Shown: piece after piece, positions 11,389 through 22,700 of the stretch
Layout: every line of letters begins with the position of its first letter
How positions within the stretch are numbered: position 1 is the first letter of the stretch
Made by a program: the position numbers and the translations under genes
Notes under the pieces: generated by a model
The model's input: only the letters and a program-made list of their open reading frames with translations
What the model was told of the DNA's origin: nothing
Databases searched by the model: none
Assembly: GCA_964034945.1 (NCBI GenBank)
Contig: OZ035960.1
Span: 80,881,331-80,945,330 of the forward strand
Direction: 5' to 3'
Source of the DNA: Chrysopilus asiliformis
Lineage: Eukaryota; Arthropoda; Insecta; Diptera; Rhagionidae
DNA: 64,000 bases

Positions 11389-12490
11389 AGCTGCTTGCCT
11401 AGGAAATTTCGCTTTGGCAGCTTATTTACATTCGTTAAGAATTTGCAAAACCCTTCTATTGTTTCCTCTGCCGCTTTATGACACTGCCCGAATTCATTTC
11501 TAAGCTCCATTGGTTACTTAAACGGCGTGTATGTTTGAACTAACAATTTCTCTAACTCGTCAAATGTACTAATATTTGATATTTGGGCCAATGCATAAGC
11601 AACCCCATAGTAAATATAAATTCTACTTACATTGTCAGTTATTCAGACGTTTTTAGAAGCTGGTAAAAACTTTTAGCAATTTGCAAATCTCTTTGTACAT
11701 CGGTCCTTCTAGTGGGTGAAGGAGCTCCCGAAAAAGAAAGAAGCTGTCGAGTGATGGAATCAATAATTAACTAGGTTTTGTCACTATCTGCCATACTGAA
11801 ATTTAAACTTTCATTCGTTTTAGATGCTACTTCTCTATTACTTTCGTTACTGTTTGCTTAAACAGCTTGATCATCTCACAGACCCATTCTACGTAGATTT
11901 TGATTTTCAGTTTCTTATTGACCTAAAGTTTTTTTTAAAATTTTTCCATTTGAATTTTTGCTTCAGTCAATTCTTCCAAAGCACTACTTTTGCCTAAATT
12001 GTTGTTTTGGGGTTATATTTAAAATTTCTGAAAAACTTACTTTCATTTTTTTCACTATTTGATTTATTTGGTCTTAAAGATCCTCATTTGTGTTTTCAGC
12101 TTCCTTTACATATTGCTTAAATTGCTGTACCTTTTTTGTTAAGGATTTTTTTCTGATACTACTAATTCGAACTGTTCCTTGATTTTTATATCGGACTCTT
12201 TTACAGCATCAATATAAAACCTAACCACCTCTTCTATTTTTCTATCAGGCGATGATTTTTCTGGATTGTGTGCTACTAAATTCTCTTATTTTTCCACTTG
12301 TTTTATTTCAACTAAATATCTTAACTCGCCTAACACGATTTCCTGGATATATCCAAAATCTTCTAATCTGATTAATGATTGTTTGTAAAATGCTTTTTTA
12401 CTTTGAGCCTCCCCTAATTCTTTTTCTAGCTTCAAATATTTATCTAACTGTCCCTTAGTTAACACATTCTTTCCTTTATCACCTATGAAC
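11389..12490 (-). pseudogene. Decayed retrotransposon gag-like reading frame
   Basis: On the minus strand a Lys/Glu/Gln-rich, coiled-coil-like frame (KGKNVLTKGQLDKYLKLEKE) continues through several stops and frameshifts to a gag-capsid-like segment (GVAYALAQISNISTFDELEK, then ELRNEFGQCHKAAEETIEGF). The D-E-L-E/E-E-T-I-E-G-F arrangement is like the capsid region of LTR retrotransposon gag proteins. At least four breaks; the rest of the element was not found nearby. Family assignment is tentative. Confidence 0.5.
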
Positions 12491-13740
12491 TAGAAAAAAT
12501 ATATAAACTAAAAAACGATTTCGAATTAACAAATAACAAATAATTAACAAATAATAGCTTTCGTCCGCATATATGTTATGATCATTTAATACAGTTTTGT
12601 ATAAAATTTATGCGTTTTTAAAATTTACAAGATTTTATATTTTTACAAACTCTAATAATAATTATACATGGCAAATCAAAACTAACAATTCAATGAAAAG
12701 AAACCTACTCTGCAAAATCCGCATTTCAAATTCCCTCTTGTCTTTTTTGTTCGTTGTTTATAGGCAAGAAGAAGCCTTCACTGGTACATTTGCCGCCTTC
12801 ACTGCGATAGTTGTTGTTGCTTTTACTGCTACAGTCGCTGCTGCTTAATATCGGTCTTCAGTATTTTCTGTTCTTCGTTTGCTGCTCTGATCGCTGTTGA
12901 TTTTTCTCTACCTCGTCGCACTGGATCTTAAAACTGTTCATTATTTCCCTCGTTGATGTATTCTCTGCTGTTGCTGATCTCAATTGAGTTTTCCCTCGTT
13001 GTTTTACAGCTTTTGATCACTTTCGTTATATTTTCTTTTTATTCATTCGTAATGTTCATTCGTAATTTTACAACATTACTTCCCGTGCACGTAAATTCCT
13101 TTTTATTGGTTGTATTAAATTCTATTATAATACTAATAACTAAATATTGTAATTACATAAAGGTTTTAATTGGAGTTTCTTGGTTTATAGGTCTTTAAAA
13201 AAATAATATAACAAATGTTATATTATTTTTGTGGATGTTTTCAAATCCAAATTTCCCCCAACAGGTCTGGCATGTTTGCCCTGAAACCCCATTAGGAGCC
13301 TGTTTCTGGCACGGAAACTGGCTCACTGTCATCAGAGCCTGCTTTACCAGCTTCCACGCCGGCTTACAGGATTTGGTGGAGTAAGACTCGATTTGAGACT
13401 TATACTCCAATTGCACACAGACCTTATACGAATTATAAGGGATGGCAAAATAGCTTTATTAAGCCAGAGCGAATCTACTATTAAAGTTGATTATTTCAAC
13501 AAAAAAATATACATTGACAAAAAATCTCCAGAGATTGGAGTGCGGTAGAAATAGCAGCAGAAATGTTTCCAAAAATGGAAAAAATCACAACTTGAGTGTA
13601 AACTTAAAAGTAAATAAAATCGGCATTTCAATAAAAAAAAAAGACAAATAAAAGACAGAGCAATAAAGTAAAGGACACACAAGCAATTTTAGAAAAAGGA
13701 AATCTAAAGGACAGGACAGTGAAAAAAAGGACTGTATTTA
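12491..13740. other. No gene recognised; short perfect palindrome inside
   Basis: AT-rich with a TTGCTGCT/GCTGTTG-rich stretch at 12790-12980. A minus-strand frame at 13195-13416 has several Cys/Trp but no recognisable domain. Might be the 5' region of the gag-like element on its right, but no LTR was identified. Confidence 0.4.
13199..13230. repeat. Perfect palindrome, 15-bp arms
   Basis: AAAAATAATATAACA and its exact complement are separated by AA. In RNA it could form a short hairpin. Could be the centre of an eroded MITE. Confidence 0.7.
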
Positions 13741-14472
13741 AAATGCAGGACTCCTGGGCGGTTATTCTCGGAACGCTTCGGATTTTTCGTTACGTTACGG
13801 ATTACGAAGCTCGCCGAAATGTTTTTTCCGTAATCCAGATCCGAAACGATTGAAAGATCGTATTCTGCAGTAGGATTCTTGGCAAAAATCGATAAATAAC
13901 GATCTGGAAAGATCGCTAAGGGTATTATTGTGCACAGGTGGTTAATTTTCCCTCTGGCGGCGAAAATTTAAATACAATCTTGACAGTAGCGGCAAATTTA
14001 AAATTTGTTTTAAATTCAACATATTTTGAAAAGTGAACAAATAACACTTTTCCTTTGAAAAACAACATAGAAAAGTCTCCGAAAATCGTTTTAGAATTTC
14101 CCCGGATTAGTCAAATGAAAAGGTTTTACGTTTTTGGGAAAAACTTTTAATAATCACAACAAAAAAATGTCACAGAAATAAACACAAATGGTTGAGGTTA
14201 AATACAAAAGATTTTTTCTTGCTGTCAGCAATTTCGATTGAATTCAATTTCATTGCACTTTCTTGCTGCCAACATGTGTTTCCCTTCCTCTTTCCGCACT
14301 ACAACTGGTTTCCGCTCACCGTTGCCAGATCGGGGGTTTTAGCCCCCGTTTTGGGGGGTTTTTTAGCTCACGGGGGGTGTTTTGGGGGTGCTTTTTATTT
14401 TTTGAAATTCAGGGGTTTTTTCAGGGGGAAATCGTGATAGTTGAAATAAATTTTTTTCTTTAATGTGAAACC

Positions 14473-14986
14473 CAGTGTTGTTCCTCTACGCGTAGACTTT
14501 AATTGTCTACACTTTAGACAACTCTCAACGGAATTAAGCTAAAGACTAGAAACAAACGTATTTTTCGAACAAATTGAACAGATATTCTTAAATGAGCAAA
14601 GCCATCTCATACAAATGAATCAGTTTTTTAAACAAACGGTTCGTTATATTGAAAAATGTGTAAAGCAAAAAGATTTTAGAATTCAATGTGATTTCAATTG
14701 CAAAAATTAAAAAAAGACCGCTTAGATTGCATGAAAATAATTAGAATTGCCACTAAAGGTTGCTCCGAAGTTTTCCATTACAGCATTTGGCGATTGCTTC
14801 CTGGAAATTGTGCTTTAAGTTAAAATTAATTGAAAAAAATGAGATTTTAAAACTAAATCAGCTATCCTTTATTTTATTGATTGTCTACATTGTCTACGCG
14901 TAGAGAATAGACCATTGTCTACAGTAATAGTCTACGCGTAGACAATGGTGTAGTCTACATCACGTAGACTACGCGGCACAACATTG
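14473..14986. mobile_element. hAT-type MITE nested in another hAT
   Basis: Ends CAGTGTTGTTCCTCTACGCG and (complement) CAATGTTGTGCCGCGTAG are flanked by GTGAAACC (14465-14472, 14987-14994). Repeats of CTACGCGTAGAC and GTCTACA fill both subterminal regions. 514 bp, no ORF. Confidence 0.87.
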
Positions 14987-15060
14987 GTGAAACCTGTTTG
15001 ATGTGAAACCTGTGTAAAGAATTTGCTTCACATGTTATAATTTAGCGTCACAACAACAGT

Positions 15061-15504
15061 TGTACCAAAATTTCATTTTGAAGTCAAACTTTCCAATAAG
15101 ATTTTTTAAAATTTATTCCAATCAGATTTTGATGTATGGGAGTTTTATGTAGAATCATATCCTAAATAACTTTTGTTCTTGCACTTTTTTGATAAGATGA
15201 GATATTCACAAAAAACGTTTTCGTTCGTATGGGGGATACCCCCCTTAATGGTCCATTTTTGTCCATGAACGAACTTAGCCTCGCATTTTACGAAAAACGA
15301 ATCTACGCAAAATTTCAAGTCTGTAGGTCAATCCGTGCGCCCGCAATCCGCGCCACAGACGGACGTACGGACATGCAAAAATTAATTATTTTTATCATTC
15401 TAAACACACTGGTGTAATTAATTTTTTTGTGTGATGACGGGATTTTGGCGTTACAAACGGTAAGGCAAAGTTAGTATACCCTTTGGTTTCACCATACGGG
15501 TATA
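15061..15504 (-). mobile_element. DINE-1-like (Helentron-derived) copy, minus strand
   Basis: Complement shows the 5' motif ATACCCGTATGGTGAAACC, GTTTGTAACGCC, a short TCCGTCCG core, GGCGCGGATTGCGGGCGCAC and the downstream block to AAGTCAAACTTTCC. The extreme 3' stem-loop is missing. It meets another copy head to head at 15505. Confidence 0.7.
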
Positions 15505-15509
15505 AAAAA

Positions 15510-16203
15510 GTTGAATTTAGCATGTCCGTCCGTCCGTCTGTGGCGCGGATTGCGGGCGCACGGATTGAGCTAGAGACTTGAAATTTTGCGCAGATTGGTT
15601 TTTCGTAAAATGCAAGGCCAAGTTCGTTAATGGGCAAAAATGTAGGGTACCCCCTCCATACGAACGAAAAGGTTTTTAGCGAATATTTCAAAAACGGTGC
15701 ATCTTACCGAAAAAGTGCAAGAACAAAAGTTATTTAGGATATGATTCTACATAAAACTCCCATACATCAAAATCCGATTGGAATAAATTTTAAAAAATCT
15801 TATTGGAAAGTTTGACCAGAGAACAAATAATCTAGAGAATAAACTCTTAGAACAAATTTTTAGAGAAAATTTTTCCACTGTGAGATGAAGCAAGAGGATC
15901 CGATGTAACACGGAAAAAATTATCCATTCGATTCCTCCATCTCATTGAATAGATACGACGAAAATGATTAGAAAATGTTCTCTCTGCTTCGTGCTCCCTA
16001 GCCCAAAAGTAATTAACTTTTAGGCCGTAGCTAGTGAATGATAGGGACATTTTTCCCCCCTTCGAGTTTTTTCTATATATTCCTTATTCTATGGTTTGAC
16101 TTCAAAGTGGAATTTTGATACAACTGTTCGAATTTTGATACGAATATCACCATACGGGTTTTCAATAATTGCCAGATTGGCAATTGTAGCTTTCGTTATG
16201 TTT
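15510..16203 (+). mobile_element. DINE-1-like copy lacking its 5' end, interrupted
   Basis: Starts inside the element at the GTCCGTCCGTCCGTCTG core and runs to the 3' subterminal repeat ATCACCATACGGG, the hairpin TTGCCAGATTGGCAA and GTTATGTTT. A 277-bp element is inserted at 15817-16093. Confidence 0.75.
15817..16093. mobile_element. 277-bp MITE inserted in a DINE-1-like copy
   Basis: Starts CAGAGAACAAATAATC, ends ...CCTTATTCTATG, with imperfect ~30-bp inverted ends. The host sequence AGTTTGACTTC, intact in other copies, shows GTTTGAC repeated on both sides (15810-15816, 16094-16100), proving insertion. A second copy is at 19170-19465. A 7-8-bp duplication suggests hAT or P type. Confidence 0.8.
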
Positions 16204-16205
16204 TT

Positions 16206-16325
16206 ATTTCATTTCAATTCAAATAACGGATTGCTCTCGGTAGAATATTGAATACAATGAAATTAAATCTCTTACATATATTCAATATTCTACCGAGAGC
16301 AATCCGGCATTTGAATTGAAATGAT
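16206..16325. repeat. Inverted repeat with ~47-bp arms
   Basis: ATTTCAATTCAAAT..CGGATTGCTCTCGGTAGAATATTGAAT occurs at the left and inverted at the right around an AT-rich loop. Probably a small foldback MITE. Confidence 0.75.
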
Positions 16326-16587
16326 TTCGAAGGAAGGAAAAAAATCAATAAGTCCTGATTTTTATACACCTACATAGTATGTTTTGAATTTAGTTTACTA
16401 GTTAAGTTTGTGTTTTTTTATTTATGAAAAATTGAAATACATTTTTGTTTTGTTTAATATTGTTTTTTAATACTGAAAATATTTTCTTTCTTCCACCAGA
16501 TTGACGTAGGTTTAGAAAAAATAAAATAATCCAGGAGGTTCTTTATAAGAAAAATTCTCAATGATTAGCAAATTTCAACTTTATCAT

Positions 16588-16735
16588 AGAAACATAACAG
16601 AAGCTATAATTGCCCATTTGTCAATTATTAAAAATCCGCATGGTGATATGAAATCAAAATATCACTTTTAAGTCAAACTTTTCTGATATGATTTTCAAAT
16701 TTCTCTTTAAAGTCAAACTTTGTGCTATTTTTTTG
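16588..16735 (-). mobile_element. DINE-1-like 3' end, diverged, minus strand
   Basis: AACATAACAGAAGCTATAAT, TTGCCCATTTGTCAA and CCGCATGGTGATAT match the complement of the family's 3' end with several changes, so it is an older copy. Confidence 0.55.
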
Positions 16736-17689
16736 AGGTTCTTTGGTTGAAAATGTCCAAATTTTTGCCCTAAAACGTAAAAATAAAAAAAAGTTGCTGG
16801 TTGACTGTTTTATATACGACAATTGCCTAAATTTTGGTTATAACTAATTGTTGCAATACGAATAAAAAATTCGGGGGTTTTTATTCCAAAATAGCCCGTT
16901 TCAGGGGGTTTTTCAGGCTACGACGGGGGGAAAATTTGCTGGCTGTCTGGCAACTCTGTTTCCGCTGTTGGCCTCCACAAGCAAGAGAAATTTTCATTTC
17001 GCTGTGCGTGAAAGATTTTTTTTCATCAGCGGTTTGAAAATTTCAACTTGGTCACAAGGTAAAGGCGAATTTAATTTCGTTTTTTTAAGGAAAAGGCAAA
17101 TGTGAGTAATGTTTAGACAATTAAGGGACGCATTCAACATTTTATTTCGTTTTTGCCAACGCGACAACAATTAAACAACATTCTTAAGTGGACGAAATTC
17201 AAACATTAGTGTTTATCGACTGGTCCGAGAGCAGTCGATATTCAAAATCGTATTGGAAGGCTCAGCATTGCCAGAGTCATAGTCGAGGGTAATTTTATTG
17301 GAAAGTTGACAGCGAGAAACAAATACAACGCCATTTTATATCACTACCACAAACGTAAAAGCTCTTATTCGTATTTATGGATAACGACATCGCTATGGAT
17401 AACTACATCGTTATAAGTGCCAAGAATCCTACTGCTGGTAACGAAACGTTTATGTTTCGGAATTATATTCACCTCATTCCGAAATGCACGTAAAATAGAG
17501 CTGTCAAAACGGAAATATTTGAATAGTTTTGTTTTGTTTATATTTATTAACTAGTGTTTCACTTATATTAGAGTAATATTTCACTAATTTCAATAATAGT
17601 TAATAATATTTGACTAGTGTTTAATGTAAGTAATAATGTATTATGGGTAATTTTTGTTTTATTTGTGGATTTTAACGTTTGTTATCGTT

Positions 17690-17925
17690 CTTTTATGTAT
17701 GGAAGAGTTATGTAAAATCGTATTCTAAACATACTTTACATTTATAAATTTTTCGATATGAAGCACCGTTTTTGAGACAATTGTAAAAAACTGTTTCATT
17801 TGAATGACGGAGGGGAGAAGGTGTGGTACGATTTTTCCCGTCCAATAACTTAGCCTTACTGTTTACGAGAAACGCAACTGTACGAAATTTCAAGTCGCTG
17901 GCTCAATCCTTTTGAAAGTTATGGT
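17690..17925 (-). mobile_element. Old diverged DINE-1-like fragment, minus strand
   Basis: ATGTATGG-AGAGTTATGTA, GCACCGTTTTTGAGA and GAAATTTCAAGTCGCTGGCTCAATCC follow the order of the family's middle part on the complement, with many substitutions. Confidence 0.5.
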
Positions 17926-17988
17926 GTTACTTTTACTTCATATAATAATTCCATTCCAGAATCATTCTTCTGCGATAAACTCGTGAGG

Positions 17989-18071
17989 GAATTTTATTTT
18001 TCCATTCTTAAATTTTTCCATTCCATTCGCGAATAGAATGTTAAAAATACGAGAATGGAAAAATAAAATTC
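17989..18071. repeat. Inverted repeat, 20-bp perfect arms
   Basis: GAATTTTATTTTTCCATTCT at 17989-18008 is exactly complementary to 18052-18071, with a partly paired 43-base centre including ATTCGCGAAT. Likely a small foldback element. Confidence 0.7.
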
Positions 18072-18809
18072 GTGACTGAATGAAAACTAAAATTCTCGTG
18101 CTAATCATTTGCAAATGATTGATGAAAAAGAATTATTCTCCGTACAATGCTTATTACACGATTAAAATTATGCCCGCATCAAATAACAATAAACAACGGA
18201 CGCGAAACGATAACTCACAGCACACAAACGTTTCGAAAAGTAACATTTGAACGTTTCGGATGGATCCGAAACGTAATGTTTTGTTATGTTTCGGATATTT
18301 CCGTAATCTAAGTCCGAGAATACGGTTTCGTATAAAGTGGCGAATTGCTTCGTAATGTTTAAGACGTCATTTGGAGCTTTATAGGCAGTACATACACCAC
18401 ATAGAGGTCTTTTTCCACTGCACCACAAACGTTTCGGAAAAATCCGTAACGTTCCGAGAATAGCCACCCGGGTTACCGTACCTAAGTGTGAAATTTTTTT
18501 TTCATGTTTTTGTCTGAAATCATACCTGATCCAGGACACCCAATGTTCACGCAATTTTTAATATGTCAATTTTACTTTATGCTATTGTGTAAGAAATAAA
18601 TTAAAGGAAATAATAATTCCCACAACCTTTATTCGTTCTCGATTAATATGTGAAAAATTAGATTTTGCCAAATAACGATTTTTGCAAAAAACTTATGACG
18701 CTATTTCCTGCATTTTTTTCCTTTAAGGGTAAATCAAAACCATTTGAAAAAAGTTTCATTCATCAAAATCCCATATGATTTCAGTTGTTGTATGGGAATT
18801 TGGAATTTT

Positions 18810-19576
18810 TTAAAAATCCATACCATGTGTATGGTATCGGAACAGGTGGTAGTCGGAAGGGACAATGTCTGGAGAATACGGCGGGTGGGGTAGGACGTCC
18901 CAATTCAGTATTTCTAGGTAGATTTTAACGACATTAGCAACATGAGGTGCTGCAAAATCACTTTGCCATATATATGCTCGAATTGTGGCCGTTTTTCCTT
19001 CAATGCTCGGCTCAAAAATTAGGTCCTGTGGTGGTTTCATCCAGTTGCAACAGCTCATAATTTTTCACCGATCCGTGACGATCCTTATCTTCCAGGACAA
19101 AGTCGCGACTTTTGTAGCATTGAAGCCATTCGCGACATGTTCTTTCACTAATAAAAGCCTCAACATAAGCAGAGAACAAATAATCTAGAGAATAAACTCT
19201 TAGAACAAATTTTTCCACTGTGAGATGAAGCAAGAGGATCCGATGTAACACGGAAAAAATTATCCATTCGATTCCTCCATCTCATTGAATAGATACGACG
19301 AAAATGATTAGAAAATGTTCTCTCTGCTTCGTGCTCCCTAGTCTAAAAGTAATTAACTTTTAGGCCGTAGCTAGTGAATGATAGGGACATTTTTCCCCCC
19401 TTCGAAGGGGAAATTTGTCAAAAATTTGTTCGGCAGAGTTTTTTCTATATATTCCTTATTCTATGACTACAATCATTCGACGTTTCTACAATCATTCGAC
19501 GCGCCTCAGCCGCGGATTTTTTCGAATTGAGGGCAAAAATCAGAACGTCCCGCAAATGACGCTTATTTAGCTCCAT
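18810..19576 (-). pseudogene. Internally deleted mariner transposase with a MITE inserted
   Basis: From ATG at 19574-19576 (minus): MELNKRHLRDVLIFALNSKK, interrupted by a 296-bp MITE (19170-19465), then EAFISERTCREWLQCYKS (the N-terminal helix-turn-helix), a large internal deletion, and APHVANVVKIYLEILNWDVL followed by HPPYSPDIVPSDYHLFR, the D34D C-terminal motif of mariner transposases. Mariner proteins are ~345 aa; only about half remains. Terminal repeats were not recognised. Confidence 0.85.
19170..19465. mobile_element. Second copy of the CAGAGAACAAATAATC MITE
   Basis: Near-identical to 15817-16093, but keeps GAAGGGGAAATTTGTCAAAA, lost in that copy, and lacks a 12-base duplication near its left end. 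Sits inside the mariner coding sequence. No clean target duplication seen. Confidence 0.75.
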
Positions 19577-22500
19577 TTTTCGACATTTTCACGCACAAAA
19601 AAAATATATGACGCCGATAAAAACTCACAAATTTAATGATAAGGAGTTGTTGCCACATGCCTAGATTATCCTGATACCTACATCAGTCAAGTATCACGCT
19701 TAATTGATCTTCATAGGCAAAGATTTGCCAGCACATATGAAGTTGCCATCTTTTAACTTTTTGATTTCAATTTTCACGACAAATATTTGAAGCAGAATAC
19801 TAAATCTTTTAAATTTTTGGTCTAAATTTCAATCTTTTTGGTATTGCATACAGTTCCGCACCGAAGAAAGATTAAAATTTTATATCGCGAAAGATTATTA
19901 TTTTTTTAATGCACAATTTTTTTAACTAAAATTTAATACAACCGCATTTTTTAAATGTATTTTTGCAAATGCGCAATTAAAAAAATTAATTTTACTCAAG
20001 TTTAATATTATTATTAAAATTTGATTTATTGAAATAGGGAAATTAAGAAAATAGGACTTTTTAAAAATCTCATTTTTATCCTTTTTGCCCTATATACTTC
20101 CCTTTTGCCCTATATACTCGGATTGTTGTAGACCATATGCGAATTATACCGGAAAGAAAAATTTAAAAAATATTGAAAAATAATACAAATTTTATTTAAA
20201 TATATCGAATTCCAGAACTGCGATTAAAAGTTAATACAAAAAACATTAAAAATATACCCTTTTAATGCTGTTGGCGTTAAATGTAATACTTTTTTTTATT
20301 ACAATCTATCAAACTCTAAAAAAGTATTGAAAAATAATTGATTAAAAATGTAGTAAATCATTTGAGAGGATTAAAATTTTATAGAAACAGTATTAAAAAA
20401 TGTTGAATTCCAGAAATGGGATTAAAAGTTAGTCCAACAATTTTAACCGTGTAAAGTTAACAGATTAAAAGATCTTTTTCAATATTTAAAGTAGAATCGA
20501 GGGGTCAAACTTGTAGTGATTTAGCCGGCCACAAGTTCTGCGTACACGATATAAGGTGGTGAAGTCACAATTTTCTATTTTTTCCTTTAAAAATATTTTT
20601 TTAGTTGAATATTAGTAAGTTTAGAAATGGATAATATGAATAAAGAGAAACTGAATTCCGTAACTTGAAGTCCTTGTATGATAACCAACATTTTATTGCC
20701 ACTAAACCACAGCAATAAAACAAAAATATAACTTTATTCCCAGGGGCAATTATTGATTGAGAATTTTTCAATTTATTCAGCTGATCGTTATTAGCGGTTC
20801 GCACAATATTTATATTTTTTATTGAATTCGCCAAAGTAAAATTAATACAAACAAAACTTCATAGTTGCCGAAAACTTAATATTAACTTTAATTTATTCAT
20901 ATAACAAGGTAACAAAGGTTAAATTAGTGATGTTTATGCTCCAGACATTTCGAGGTCTTTGAAAAAGATTTCAAACAATAGCACCAAGAATTGGGAAAAG
21001 TAAACATTTCAGATATATAGAATATCGAATTCTTATATGGATATTCAAAGGAAGGGATCACATATTGGGAAATATGTTTGATTTTAATTATTCCAAAACT
21101 CAGTAAATAAAATCATTTATACAAAATATACTGTATTTTTCACATTTAATTAATTTATTTGTTTTTAAGTTTGGATACATATTCATTAAATTCTTCAAAA
21201 TTTAATCATAATAATCAATACAGTGCTGATTAAACGAAAGAAAAATTTATGCATTTATGAAGCATAAATTAATTTCACTTTTTAGTTTATGTTGATCAAA
21301 AATAAATATAATCTCAACATGATAGCATTAGTTACGAATGCAAGAATAAAACAAGACGGGAAAACACGCGCGAGTCAACAAAATTCCGTTTGAAAACTCT
21401 TTTAAGCAGTTGGTTTCGTTTCCGCACACATTTCACAAAGAAATATCTACGTCTCTAAGCCAAGGGCTTTATTCATTTTTCAAGGCTAAGAGCGTATGCT
21501 TCGAAAATATATACGAGTACGATAAATAAAATACTGAAACAGCACTGCTCTTTTTTACAAGATTGTTTACATCGAATAAAAGCAAGAGAGCTTTAAAGCA
21601 GCTGTCTGGCTGGTAGAACTGGAACCAATGTTCCCAATTTAACATATTTTTTTTCGATTATCAGAATTGTATTAAAATTTCAATAAAAAATAACCTCAAT
21701 TAAAAATTTATAATAATAACATGAATCGGTATAGAAAATTGAGGATTCTTTTTTATACTACTTAATACTTCATGTTTTTGCCTAAATACACAAACTTGAT
21801 TGTTTCATTAGCAAACATTTAGGCACAAACATTTTGGTTAATCTATTAAAAATCCTTAAATAATTTAACTTGTTTTGTATCGGGGGACTTGTGGTTAGTA
21901 TACTGTTTTGTACATAAACTGAATTGAAAACCAAAAATTAAAAACTATAGTATAAACTGTAAAAAGAAGACAATCGTAACTGACATGACAACCGAGTTCT
22001 ACTAAAGCTCTAACATTATTTTGATGATGAATATATTAAGTTAAAAAGACCAAAAGTTTTATGTGAACTGCTTAAGTAATACTATGCAAGACTAAAAAAT
22101 TCACCGATATCTCGAATAGTGATTCGTATTAGGTACACTTAGTATGCAAAAGAAAACAAAATTTTATTGAGATATCACATCTCATAACAAAGATAACTAG
22201 TGTTTCGTTTTATTTACTCTTCGCAACACTTGTTTGAGGTTAGTCATAAAATATTCCTTATCTGTGTCCAAAGGTCATGAAAACATTACTGTTAAATATA
22301 CAAAATATCGGGTGTTTGTGTTAATTTTTCTAACCTATTTTGTTAAGTTTGTTGTCAATCTATCCCTAAAAGTGAAAAAAGACAAGTGATAAAAAGGATG
22401 CTTGGAAAGTGTCATAAAGCTTATTTTCACTATGTAACCTGACGTGATGTATTTTATTTATGGACTTTAATTGGGTTGGCGGTGAGGTATCATTATTATA

Positions 22501-22700
22501 CACTGTAAACCCAGTGAAAAAGTATTTAAAAAAAAGCTTATTGTACACTTTAATGTAAATATGAATAAAAAAAAATCTTTGTAATTTTAACTGATAACCA
22601 AAACAAGTCAGGAATATTTTTAAACCTAAATAGTACAATACTTAAACGAGAACCCGGGTTTTCGTTATTTTCTGTAATTAATTATGTACATAAAGCATGG
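19577..22700. other. AT-rich DNA, no gene and few repeats recognised
   Basis: A diverged local duplication is visible (GAATTCCAGAACTGCGATTAAAAG near 20207, similar near 20404). TTTTGCCCTATATACT is repeated at 20088 and 20103. No domain-bearing frame. Confidence 0.5.

Larger units (their letters stand above)
14317..16958. mobile_element. hAT-type element carrying further insertions
   Basis: Ends CACCGTTGCCAGATC and (complement) CAGAGTTGCCAGACA are flanked by the 8-bp duplication TTTCCGCT (14309-14316, 16959-16966). Both subterminal regions are rich in GGGGGTTTT/CCCC runs. Inside are a second hAT, two head-to-head DINE-1-like copies and a palindromic insert. No transposase frame survives. Confidence 0.82.
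13750..18470. mobile_element. Composite repeat bounded by inverted GG(C/T)TATTCTCGGAACG ends
   Basis: GGGCGGTTATTCTCGGAACG at 13756 and the complement of GGGTGGCTATTCTCGGAACG at 18444-18463 form an inverted pair; both are followed inward by GGATTTTTC and AAACG motifs. A second inverted pair, CAGTAGGATTCTTGGC (13869) and its complement (17422), lies inside. This suggests one or two related inverted-repeat elements invaded by a hAT nest at 14.3-17.0 kb. No target duplication was found, so the superfamily is open. Confidence 0.45.

Noticed and set aside
18168..18554. 128-codon minus-strand frame
   Set aside because: Spans the terminal region of the composite inverted-repeat element; no family similarity.
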